A DNA stretch of 64,000 nt, from positions 25,787,003 to 25,851,002 of the forward strand of contig NC_049983.1 in NCBI RefSeq assembly GCF_000003815.2. Reading direction: 5' to 3'. Below are positions 21,301 through 29,691 of the stretch, piece after piece. Under the pieces are notes generated by a model. The model was not told the origin of the DNA. It ran no database searches and saw only the letters and a list, made by a program, of their open reading frames with translations. Positions within the stretch are counted from its first letter, which is position 1, and the number at the start of each line of letters is the position of its first letter. Origin of the DNA: Branchiostoma floridae (Eukaryota; Chordata; Leptocardii; Amphioxiformes; Branchiostomatidae). A program made the translations under genes and the position numbers.

Positions 21301-24300
21301 CCGTGATGATGTGGCCTGACTACGTCAAGGAGGTCAGAGGAATCAACAAGCATGTGACTGAAGACTTCCTTCAGAAATCTACAAGATACTTGCACCATCT
21401 GGCAGAGGTACGATGTCAAGTCTTCAACATTATAACTATGGCTACGTAATGTGAATAAACCTTACAATAGTCCACACAATTACTGACATTGCTACTGTAC
21501 TGCTACTGTAGCTAAATAACTTTGCATTATTGCACCAGCCGGATAATTGCACAAAATTCACTGGCAAATGCAAAATAGACTGTGCAATTAAGCAGCTTCT
21601 ACTGTACTAAAGAGTCGCTATACATCTTGACATCAAACATGAAAATGATTTGTGTCTGGATATGTAAAACTCATGTCTCCCTGCATTAGGCCATGTTCAC
21701 TCACAAGAACTTTTAAGATTTTGATACAGTGTAGTAAAATGTGCTGTGAACTTTTGAGTGCATGCATCAATGTCACGTAATAGAATTTAGGACAAAGTAA
21801 AATCAACTGCAGTTTACAATAAGGCACTGCACTTTTCAGACGCCTTCATTTCATTTCACCTTTTTGAAATCCAGGTTCTGTTCATCACGCCAACAACTTC
21901 TGACCCTGTCCTTATCCTGAAGCCCAACTGGCTTGGAACAAACGTCTTTGGCCCTATCATGGCACCGGACAAGTTCCCCATACCCCGTATACTCAGGAAA
22001 CGTAGGGACTACATCACCAGATCAGAAATCCAAGAAGTGTTCCAAGACGTTGCTGACGTGGATCTCCTGATCACCCTGCTGCTTGAGTTCCAGCTTTGCC
22101 ACACCTATAATGGGTTGGAGTTCATCTTCCCAGGGCTCCTGACACAAACCATGCCGTCTGACAAGTGGCAACCAACACAAGAGCCAAAGGTGGTCTACTT
22201 TGGGAAGCAACTCCAGTGTGCCGACTCAACTGACATGTTCTCCTCTGGGTTTTTCCCCCGGGTGCAGACCCGCCTGATGAGGGAGCTGGAGAATCACCCG
22301 CTGCTGTGGAGAGATGGCGCCAAGTGTGCGGACAGGGATGTGGAAGGTCTGATCAAACTCTCTCCGGACGGCCGTGCAGTCAACATCTGTGTCCGGAGTG
22401 CGCAGGGCGACAAGGTGCAGTGTGGCAAGATGCTGCAGCAGCTGGAGAACATCATCGCTGATGTGCTCTATGAGTGCAGCCCAGGAACAAACACAGTAGA
22501 GAATGTGCTCAGCGCTCGTGCCCTGAAGGAACACAGGGAGGAATTCTACTCCTACGGCAAGAAGGAGATTAGTGAAGCAACAGCAGAGGGCGGCACAATC
22601 CATCATCCCACCCTTGGGTTCACAGAACAGGTCAGCAACCTGCTGTGTATGGAGACCCCACTCACCAGGAACCGCCCAGAGCTGGTCCAGATCTTGCAGG
22701 ATGTGGAGCCAATCCTGAAGCACCTGCAGGCTCGTGACATCCTGACTGAGGAGGATTGTAGCGTCATCAGGGACCACAGCATGCCCCACGAACGTGCGTG
22801 TGCTCTGCTGGACAAGATGAAGACAAAGAATGATGATGCACGTTGGGTGTTCACGACTTTTCGCACAGTGTTCCCCAACCTATGCATGCACTGCTTGGAA
22901 TGCAAGCCATGTGAGTATCAGTCTAAATCATTCATTTTTCGTAGCAGACTGAAAAGACTAATAATGAAATCGTTCTATTGGTCCGAAAACAATGACTCCT
23001 GCACCTGTTTTATGTCATATTTGGACCAAATTTGTAATGGTATTGGCAGGAGTCAATGTCAGTAGGGGAATGTTACAGGGTTGGCCTCGTCCATATTTAC
23101 AGTGATTCTGTCTTCCCCATGCAGGCCCCATTCCCCTGGCTTGTGGATGTGCCTTCCTGTTGTGTGCTGCCTGCATGAAGAGTCAGACTAAAGGGTTCCA
23201 CTGCCCCAAGCACCACGTGATCACAACAGGGCTGGGTATGGCGCTGATCATTTATACAATATTACCAGCATATATGCGCCATAAATGCCTTACCCCAACC
23301 CCATTGTATCTAACATATCTCTCCCCCCCTCCTCTCTCTCTCTACATATATAACGGTATATATATAGGAGGTTACTAACAACAAAATTCCCTCCACGGCA
23401 TGAGAGTATGACTTGCGTGGCCACGAAGCACAATGATGTAAAACACGATCCCCGCACTGTAGTTGTACCTAGTTTGTTAGATAGATCCGGTAGAAGGGCT
23501 TATAGTTTGTTTTACATTTTGATAAGAACAGCATATGTATATTTGGGCTACTTTTCTATGAATAGAGATGATGACAGTTTTCTTTGTACAGATTTTCTTT
23601 GTTTCTGTTACTGACAATGATGAGTAACATCCATCCCATTATGCTGCAGGGTACAACACATTCGTTATTGCTGTTGGCCAGGACGGGCATGGGGAGGAAG
23701 ACTTCAGAGAGGATGCCATTGGCTTCACCGAGATCATCACTGATCCCAACATCTGTGGTGTGAGGTAAGTACAGAACTGTGCTTGGGAGAACCAACTATG
23801 AAAACATTGCATTTGCATGCATTGTGCAAATTCCATGAAAAAACTCCTTGCTGTGTGTGATAAACACACATTTAGATATCACTCTACTAACTATGCCTTG
23901 TAATAGTTGTGCCCTAAAGCTTAAATATCTGTCCACTTTTATTTTATCAGGAAAGACAACGTGAAGCTGCTGCTAGATGCAGAAATTGCTGATGTTGAAG
24001 CCGCAGTCACAGAAGTAGCAGCAAAGATTCAGCAGGTTCCAGAAGGCCAGGAGTCGTTCTTCATCTACTACCACAGTGGTCATGGAGATGAGCAGTGCCT
24101 CGGCTTCTGGTCCGAGCACATATTACAGGCAGTTTCTTCTGGAGATCTGGAAGAGATCTTTAGGGGAAGTGGCGCGACTAAGTCGCTCTTCATCTTAGAT
24201 GCGTGCCACTCCTCATCCAATCAGGTCTACACCATGAAGGGGGCACCACAAGAGAGCAGCTCTATCAATGGAGAAGAGGTGGATGAGGGCAATCCACAAG

Positions 24301-24755
24301 ACCCAGAACCACCACTCGCCAAGTTTGACAAAGACGTGCTTCCAGAAGGTTCCATGCTCTGGGCGTCCAGCAGAATCACACAGAAGTCCTGGAAGTGGGA
24401 GGAACAGTACAGCGTGTTCACCAAGTACATCATCAGCGGCCTGCAGGGTGGCAACTGTGGACGTGACAGCTGCTCATACTGCCTGACCTTCCAGCGCCGG
24501 GCCAGGGATGCTGGGGCAGTGAGCCTGGACATCCTAAACGACTACGTGTACGATCACGTGAAGAACAAGCTGCGGCAGACACCGTCACTGCAAGGCCAGA
24601 CACCGTCACTGCTGGGTCAGCATGAGAAAACCTACTGGATGGCGTACACACAGGACCAAGCAAGGGCGAAGGCAGAAGATGCACAACAGACATTCCAGGT
24701 ACAGGACAGAGAGGACCAGACATCATCTTCAGCTGGTGCAGGTCCTGATCGATGA
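12331..24755 (+). CDS. Ankyrin-Roc-COR-CARD-RING-like-metacaspase protein, copy 2 (complete)
   Basis: Sixteen coding exons: 12331-12441, 12942-13040, 14725-14823, 15103-15201, 15786-15884, 16464-16556, 16916-16972, 17262-17408, 17757-17990, 18167-18266, 18722-18885, 21216-21407, 21875-22910, 23125-23235, 23650-23764, 23951-24755. They sum to 3,561 nt (1,186 aa plus stop) with consistent phases and no stop. The start ATG follows an acceptor and 11 nt of leader and opens an ankyrin unit (MDLDTFYMAVQFGD). Domains: about seven ankyrin units (residues 1-219), Roc (P-loop GNGTNGKS, DFAGQ, SHRDK), COR, CARD-like fold (22673-22862), RING-like finger, C14 protease with His in SGHG (24081-24083) and Cys in LDAC (24204-24206). 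Both catalytic residues are kept, so activity is plausible. Family knowledge supports GTP-switched oligomerisation and proteolysis; role in immunity or cell death is inference. Differences from copy 1: an extra intron in the protease, a shorter CARD-RING linker, and mobile elements in several introns. Confidence 0.92.
12942..13040 (+). CDS. Copy 2 exon 2: ankyrin repeat
   Basis: A 99-nt phase 0-0 exon, one repeat: PDQTSLHVACEYGQTEVVEL then LIQHGSDVAARAW. Donor TGG|gtaagt. Confidence 0.9.
13201..14416. mobile_element. 1.2-kb terminal-inverted-repeat element, noncoding
   Basis: ACTCTCACCTCTCAAATA at 13201-13218 is inverted at 14399-14416. Further gtac-rich motifs (cgtaccggtacg, ggggggtacttttatt) are repeated at both ends. 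No transposase frame is present, so it is a non-autonomous element or a composite of nested ones; a clear target duplication is not seen. Confidence 0.6.
14725..14823 (+). CDS. Copy 2 exon 3: ankyrin repeat
   Basis: 99 nt, phase 0-0; HQSTPLHLAAYEDHTKTCEV then LIRAKADVNAKNE. Donor GAG|gtaatg. Confidence 0.9.
15103..15201 (+). CDS. Copy 2 exon 4: ankyrin repeat
   Basis: 99 nt, phase 0-0; TQWTPLHRAAYCNHTRTCKV then LIDAGAEVNARNQ. Donor CAA|gtaata. Confidence 0.9.
15298..15323. repeat. (CA)n microsatellite
   Basis: An uninterrupted CA run in the intron between ankyrin exons 4 and 5. Confidence 0.9.
15786..15884 (+). CDS. Copy 2 exon 5: ankyrin repeat
   Basis: 99 nt, phase 0-0; DQHTPLDRAAGWGHTETCEL then LIREGAELMAPNV. 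This is the direct counterpart of copy 1 exon 1704-1802, including the unusual AAGWGHT turn. Confidence 0.9.
15922..16262. mobile_element. hAT-like MITE in an ankyrin intron
   Basis: Terminal repeats CAGGGCTCGAAATAC and GTATTTTGAGCCCTG enclose several copies of the palindromic tacctgcac/gtgcaggta motif. The CAGGG terminus is typical of hAT elements and matches the element at 33360-33693. The flanking 8-mers do not match well. Absent from the matching copy 1 intron. Confidence 0.65.
16464..16556 (+). CDS. Copy 2 exon 6: short ankyrin repeat
   Basis: 93 nt, phase 0-0; ATPLHWAAKYNQTRTCELLI then EKGADVTAKDK. The usual two leading codons (GAC CAG) are still visible but now lie before the acceptor AG. 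Confidence 0.88.
16916..16972 (+). CDS. Copy 2 exon 7: terminal half ankyrin repeat
   Basis: 57 nt, 19 residues SGRTPIDIANGQDTRRFLK; closes the ankyrin stack before the Roc helix. Donor AAG|gtacgt. Confidence 0.85.
17262..17408 (+). CDS. Copy 2 exon 8: Roc P-loop
   Basis: 147 nt; charged helix EVERKEKQEK, strand DRFKVFLGG and P-loop GNGTNGKST. The donor is AAG|gcaagt, a textbook GC donor, required by the phase of the next exon. Confidence 0.9.
17757..17990 (+). CDS. Copy 2 exon 9: Roc switch regions
   Basis: 234 nt; DPTPGVDIG, VWDFAGQAEYAVTH, TVFIVLYNITDKEET. Same boundaries as copy 1 exon 4281-4514. Donor CAG|gtaacc. Confidence 0.92.
18167..18266 (+). CDS. Copy 2 exon 10: Roc G4 region
   Basis: 100 nt, phase 0 to 1; VHWWLCFIKSCNP and VILVASHRDKV. 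Donor AGAG|gtaagg. Confidence 0.9.
18345..18646. repeat. Degenerate interspersed repeat in intron 10
   Basis: The caggcaagtga / cacttgcctg motif recurs in both orientations. The matching copy 1 intron is only about 100 nt, so this is an insertion in unit 2. Confidence 0.45.
18722..18885 (+). CDS. Copy 2 exon 11: C-terminal Roc / linker
   Basis: 164 nt, phase 1 to 0; RLLESVKEEFQDHLRI, EVILMDCRQTRTPEM, then a Leu/Arg-rich helix. Donor CAA|gtaagt. Confidence 0.9.
18928..20713. mobile_element. 1.8-kb non-autonomous TIR element with TTA target duplication
   Basis: Long inverted termini begin GGGACCTGACG and end CGTCAGGTCCC, extending inward through gggggggagggctggtgca. TTA flanks both ends (18925-18927, 20714-20716), as in PIF/Harbinger-type insertions. 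No transposase frame is present. The paralogous copy 1 intron (5186-5484) lacks it. Confidence 0.75.
20825..21135 (+). mobile_element. Truncated LINE 3' end (probable)
   Basis: A segment with a frame reading RRCRKICYSFINRLYN and an A/T-rich 3' end closing with acctgaaataaagaaattc, like a retrotransposed 3' end with polyadenylation signal. Absent from the copy 1 intron. Family not identified. Confidence 0.4.
21216..21407 (+). CDS. Copy 2 exon 12: start of COR
   Basis: 192 nt, phase 0-0; EIMKCLPEWGQRKTGPKCP, VMMWPDYVKEV. Same boundaries as copy 1 exon 5485-5676. Confidence 0.9.
21875..22910 (+). CDS. Copy 2 exon 13: COR body, CARD-like fold, first zinc ligands
   Basis: 1,036 nt, phase 0 to 1. 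COR core VLFITPTTSDPVLILKPNW; FQLCHTYNGLEFIFPGLL; RVQTRLMRELE. CARD-like segment 22673-22862 (VEPILKHLQ, DILTEEDCSVI, ACALLDKM). It ends MHCLECKPC. The CARD-to-zinc linker is six residues shorter than in copy 1. Confidence 0.92.
23125..23235 (+). CDS. Copy 2 exon 14: RING-like finger
   Basis: 111 nt, phase 1-1; PIPLACGCAFLLCAACM and FHCPKHH. Same ligand pattern as copy 1. Confidence 0.85.
23650..23764 (+). CDS. Copy 2 exon 15: start of protease domain
   Basis: 115 nt, phase 1 to 2; YNTFVIAVGQDGHGEEDF, ending NICGVR. Donor AG|gtaagt. The corresponding intron does not exist in copy 1. Confidence 0.88.
23951..24755 (+). CDS. Copy 2 exon 16: C14 protease and C-terminus
   Basis: 805 nt. FIYYHSGHGDEQ has the catalytic His (24081-24083) and LFILDACHSSS the catalytic Cys (24204-24206). 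GSMLWASS and QYSVFTKYIISG follow, then CGRDSCSYC. Ends SAGAGPDR-TGA at 24753-24755. Confidence 0.92.
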
Positions 24756-24937
24756 GGCGGGTGGAGCCGCTCCTGGACCAGCTGCATGCAATGGAGGTCC
24801 TTAGCATGGAGGAGTGTCATGTCATCAGGGCCAAAGGCGTCTTCACACCCCACAATTACGCACACGCATTGCTGGCAATGGGAGCAAAGGGAAATGATGC
24901 ATGTCAGGTGTTCAAGGCTGTGGAAATAATGCTATGA
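24752..24937 (+). CDS. Overlapping CARD-like ORF after the copy 2 stop
   Basis: A 61-residue ORF begins at an ATG that shares bases with the TGA stop (ATGA). It reads VEPLLDQLHAMEVLSMEECH and ALLAMGAKGNDACQVFKAVE, clearly similar to the internal CARD at 22673-22862. Immediately upstream, QLVQVLIDEA (expected first CARD helix) is readable in a third frame. It may be a frame-broken relic, a reinitiation product or the result of unseen splicing. Confidence 0.5.
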   Translation: MRRVEPLLDQLHAMEVLSMEECHVIRAKGVFTPHNYAHALLAMGAKGNDACQVFKAVEIML

Positions 24938-27430
24938 ACTTGATCTAGAGCTTTTGCTGCAAAGCTGATTGCTGCAAAGCTTATTCTGCTGCAATTTAGT
25001 TAAGTGCAACGCTTCATTTTCCAATTTCAGAGTCACTGATGAAATCAAAGAATGGATCATACATGTACATATATTCAAAGAGTTTTAAAGCCAGGGCAGG
25101 ACATGTTTGAAACAAAGCTACCCGTTTGCAGAGACAGACATGGCCTTACTTTTACGATGTTGTATGTATGCTGTTGGTTATGATATGTTTTAGTGCTTCA
25201 ATTCATGTTTAGTCTCTGAATTTGAAAATTTTGCTTTGGTATCTTGCTTTTTCGGCATCGCACATTAGATTTAAAGTCCTTTGGAGGATGTCATTCATAC
25301 AATTACGTGCTGTGGCCTAATGTAGAAAAACATAATGCTGCCTTATTCAGTTGTACCATTCGACAAATAGAGAATCAACCATTAGCAATTACAGCTTGTT
25401 AATGGGAACTACATGTATGATCCAAAATCATGTTCAGTTGCTAACTGCTATTTGGTGCATGGCATCGTTTGTGCTTTAATCAATTTCATTATTCAAGTGG
25501 TATCTATACTGGCAAATCATGTGTGTAAAAGCAAATATGCTGTAATGCAACATAAAAGCTATGTGGAAATGTTTCATCTCTGAAAGTATGTGGAATGTAC
25601 TTTTTCAACTGTATAATGTGACGTATAAATTGAGATTTGTCAGGCATTGCTCTCGCTGACCAAATCATGAAATCTGGAGAATTGAAATGTGATTACTAGA
25701 ATTGGAAAAGTAAAGAAATGTGTTAAATATCACCGTACAAGAGGAGGTTTGTAATACTTTAGATAAAGCACAAAGAGACTGGTGAAGAAAGTGTGAAGTA
25801 TATAGTTTGCCATCATCTGGGTACAAGATTCAAAATGGTGCCAAAGATTCAAAATGATGCCAAAGATTCATATTTACTGCCAAATAAGTTGATGTGACTG
25901 ACTACCGCGCAGACAACAAACACACATCTGGTGATAACAGGTGAAAGTTGGTAGTCTAGTGCATTTGATTGTCCTTGCTAGTGCCATACCGTTGTGGTCA
26001 TTGCGTCACATGGTGACAGATGGATAAGATTCATAATGACAATGAAGTTTGTTGCTTAAATGCATAAATATGTATAATGATAGTTATGTTGCAAAACAGT
26101 TGTATAAGATACAACTTACATGTATAGTAATGGGGGTAATTCTGGTGTAGAAGGAAACAGTTAAATGGATATAAAGCATATGACATTCCATTACAAAATG
26201 TATATTTGAAAAATGTGACGCTTTATCCAGATTTTTGGAATGGTGGAACTGGTGTTAGGGCGCAGTCACATGTAGGTCATTCGATTGTCATACGATTTCG
26301 ATAATAGTATTTTTAAGCAGGCAGTGACAGAGCCAACCAGCAGAACATTGTAGCAGAAAATTGTAGGACTCATGCATGGCTGTCCTAAAAATGCCCTACA
26401 GTTTGTAAGTTAGCGATCGTAGCGATCGTAGGACGATCGCGCCAACTATGTGACCGCGCCTTTAGAAGTGCAATAAAAGAAAAAGCGTTTGCCGCACTTT
26501 ACGGTTTCCTGTGATTTTTTTCTATGCCCAAGTAAAAAGACAAAAGATGCAGACACGTAAGAGCATGTTTCACTTTCTTACTTTATTCAAAATGTTACAA
26601 AAAACTGAATCTCATATAAATATTACAAATCATCATCAGGAACTTAACACAATTCGAAGATACTAAAAAAACAAACATAACAACTGGACTGCATACATTG
26701 CATCTGTCCATAGCTTCAGCAGATCTCAATATGGAAGTTATCAATAACCATAATCATCATAATTATAGTCATAACGTACAGCACCTAAAATATTGCAGAT
26801 ATATAAATAATCACTTGCAAGTTCCGAGACCAGATACATGTTTAATTATATATATATATATAGAAAGCACCATGTTGTTGTTGTTGTTCCTGAGGAATTC
26901 CAATGTTCCACTTTGCATGTTGCTACATTTTCAAGTTGTTACATTTTCAAGTTGTTACTTCTGTAACGAAAAGCTGCCTTGGATAAGGTTACATACTTGT
27001 AAATACCAAGGGCATAGTTGAAGATAACTGACCTAAACATTTATGAACTAACACGTAGCTTGGTGAGCTGTTAATACTTATTTAAAAGAATATTACTGAT
27101 TTCTACACAATATCATCAGCGATCTATAAAACTTACAAAAGTAAGTACAAGTTCAATGGCAACTTAACAATTTACAAAATGGGCAGCCAGATTTAAAAAA
27201 AGTGACTTCAACACATAAATTCTGTGCTTGTTACTAATTCCTTACTAACAATAACATAAAGGTAAAAATGTCTACAACATTTTAAACTTAAGGACAACAT
27301 AGTTCCCAAGTCAAAATAACAACCAGTCTATACCTGTTACAAAAGTGCCATATAATAATAAATCATATTATTACGTATGTACAATGAAGAAATTCCAGGG
27401 ACAACTGCATTCTTAAGTAACAGAAAGAAA
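24938..27430. other. 3' flank of copy 2, colinear with 8900-11110
   Basis: Long matching stretches with the copy 1 flank continue to a ccagggacaactgcattctt block (11073 and 27395). No gene seen. Holds the shared inverted-repeat element and AATAAA at 26472-26477. Confidence 0.7.
26256..26462. repeat. Unit-2 copy of the shared inverted-repeat element
   Basis: Arms gggcgcagtcacatg and ctatgtgaccgcgcc; the orthologous insertion of unit 1 is at 9972-10181. Confidence 0.55.
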
Positions 27431-29598
27431 AATTTGCAAATTTATCGTACACCTTGATGTATTGGATATAATTATACTACCCGATTGCCTTTAAGTCTTG
27501 TTTTCACTACATCTACCGCTACACTAAGAATCAGAGAGCTCAATATGCCAAATGTCGTCATCATATACTCCACCAGCTACATACACATATTACAGAACAC
27601 GACCATAGAAAACTCCGCCCCCCTCCCACCCCACAGCCCTATATACATCCCTGACACTATGGTCATGTGATACACCATGTAATATACATGTTCCCCATGT
27701 ATAAATAATGCAGTTTCAATATACATATATAGGAAAATAAAGTAGCCTCTGGCATGGAATGGTATTTACAACGGAGCAGGAGTCTCAAACTGTCGAAAAC
27801 CTCATCCGGGTTCAACGCAGTAACTCACTGCTCCCTGTACAGTACACTAGTGGACCAATATGGGCAGGCCTGGTACATTCTCTACACGTACATGTACCCA
27901 GGTTGCTATGGAGTTTGTTCTGATAAATGTAGAACAGTCATGTTGCTATGGAGTTTGTGCTGATACATGTAGAACAGACGTTGCTATGGACTTTGTTCTG
28001 GTACATACAACACCAGAACACACATGTAGCTAGAGACTCAGAGTTTGTTCTAATAAATGTAGAATAGAGTTTGTTCTGGTACATATAGAATAGGCATGTT
28101 GTTATAGAGTTTGTTCTGGTACACATGGAATAGGCATGTACTGTTGTCCTTTTTTGTACCAGAGTTACTGAAAGTTACCACTCTTAACAACAGAAAATAA
28201 TGATTGTCACACTTGACCCTTTGGCATACTTAGACTAAAGTGAGATACAGGAGGGTGTGATAGAGGTCAGAAGAAGGATATCAACTTCCAACTTTCTCTG
28301 TTCTGACATGAAGCTTTTCTGGATCTTAATACCTGAATCCACTAAAAGAATTTTTCCATTTTCAAGACAGGTGGCACAATTGCACTTGAGACAAACAAGT
28401 TGGAGTTTCAGAAATCCTTCAAACCATTCCACACCCTCACATCTGATGGTTCGGTTTGCTTAACTCCGTAGTAACCGTAGCAACTTACTATGACAGAAAC
28501 CTGGCTGATGGTATGTGACAGCACACACAGGAACTGAGATGGGAAGACAGACGATTTAGCACCATTCTTACTGCCTGCTGTTTAACATAATAAATACTGC
28601 AGCAGGCAACCCTGTGCATGCAGATGTTGGTTTGATCGGGAAGCTACAAGTATAAAAACTCATGTAGAGACAGAACCTGGTCCAAGTCATCAGGGTAGCA
28701 CCTTTTCCAGTCAATATACAGTCCAGGTCACCAGAGCATCATGTTGCCTAGCCAAAACCATGGCAACACATCACCTTGACTACATTGTGTCCAGGCAACC
28801 GGTTACCATGGGAATACATCCCATTGGCAACATGTCATCGAGGATATTAATTAAGTCTTGCTACCTATTGATCTTGAGTGACATTAAGTTTTCTTATTGA
28901 ATAGTTTGTTCACTTTAGGAAAAAAACGTTTAAAGATCTTAAAGATCAGGCTTCTCAGTTGACGTTATTTTTACATGTTGGACTACAGTGTATGTGTGGT
29001 ATCTAATTACCGACCAACATGTTCGCCGGGGTTCCAATCATAATATTTACTTTAACGAAAAGCCTCTATGCTCCATATTTCTGCTGTGGTGTGCACCGTT
29101 GCTGACCTGCCACCTGGCATGGCTACAGGTACTGCAGGAGTGGTTCGTGTGTTCCTGGCACCACTGCCTAAAGGCTGGCTCTTTTGCCTGGAAGGGACAG
29201 AAGGACAATTGTTATCACTCATGGTCTTCTTCCAGTTTCTCAAGCATTTCTACAGTACAGTACAGGAGAGCCACCTGTTGATCTATCAACAAACTGCAGG
29301 TTTTTATGATTCTTAAATATTTGTTCATCACAGAAATAGTGCCAATATTTTTTGTTAAAGACAAATATGACAAATTTGTCCTTCAAAATTTGTAGTAGTT
29401 ACTGAAAGAACAAAGGCCAAGGTCATGTTCTTCTTCTAAGTCATAATTATCACCTGTTTTATCAGAGGAAGCAGACTTCAATTTACATGTAAGGTGGAAA
29501 GTTATTGACTTTGAAAATCAGACTTTGTCCTTTAAAATCTAGTAACTGATACAACAAAGTCAAGGTCATGCTCTTGTTGAAGGTCGTTCCTACCTGTG
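27431..29598. other. Intergenic / 3' region between copy 2 and the GON-domain gene
   Basis: Contains one tandem array (27902-28136) and short open frames without domains. It may hold the 3' UTR of the - strand gene ending at 29599. Nothing else is recognised. Confidence 0.5.
27902..28136. repeat. Degenerate tandem array, about 40-bp units
   Basis: About six imperfect copies built on gttgctatggagtttgttct plus a gtagaa(c/t)ag motif. Confidence 0.7.
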
Positions 29599-29691
29599 TC
29601 ATCTGAGGAAGCGCACTCTGAGGCCGGAGACTGGGTTGGGGAAGCAGGTGCCACAGTAGCCGCCACATCTGCCCTGCACTACCGACCCGTC
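29599..29691 (-). CDS. GON domain last exon and stop
   Basis: 31 codons: [20 protein letters not shown], then GLRVRFLR and TGA. Acceptor ctttcag. The CGGYCGxC signature is the hallmark of the end of GON. Confidence 0.85.
   Translation of the reverse strand, partial: DGSVVQGRCGGYCGTCFPNPVSGLRVRFLR

Noticed and set aside
22226-22789. 187-codon - strand ORF opposite the COR exon
   Set aside because: Shadow of the strongly biased + strand coding exon; the same shadow appears in copy 1.
24693-24726. A mini-intron (gtacag to cttcag) restoring the terminal CARD in copy 2
   Set aside because: Only 34 nt, shorter than spliceosomal introns normally tolerate, and the resulting frame runs into TAG; copy 1 has no equivalent donor.
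27902-28136. Possible CRISPR-like array of regularly spaced repeats
   Set aside because: Units are imperfect, contiguous and lack unique spacers; the genome is eukaryotic. An ordinary tandem repeat.
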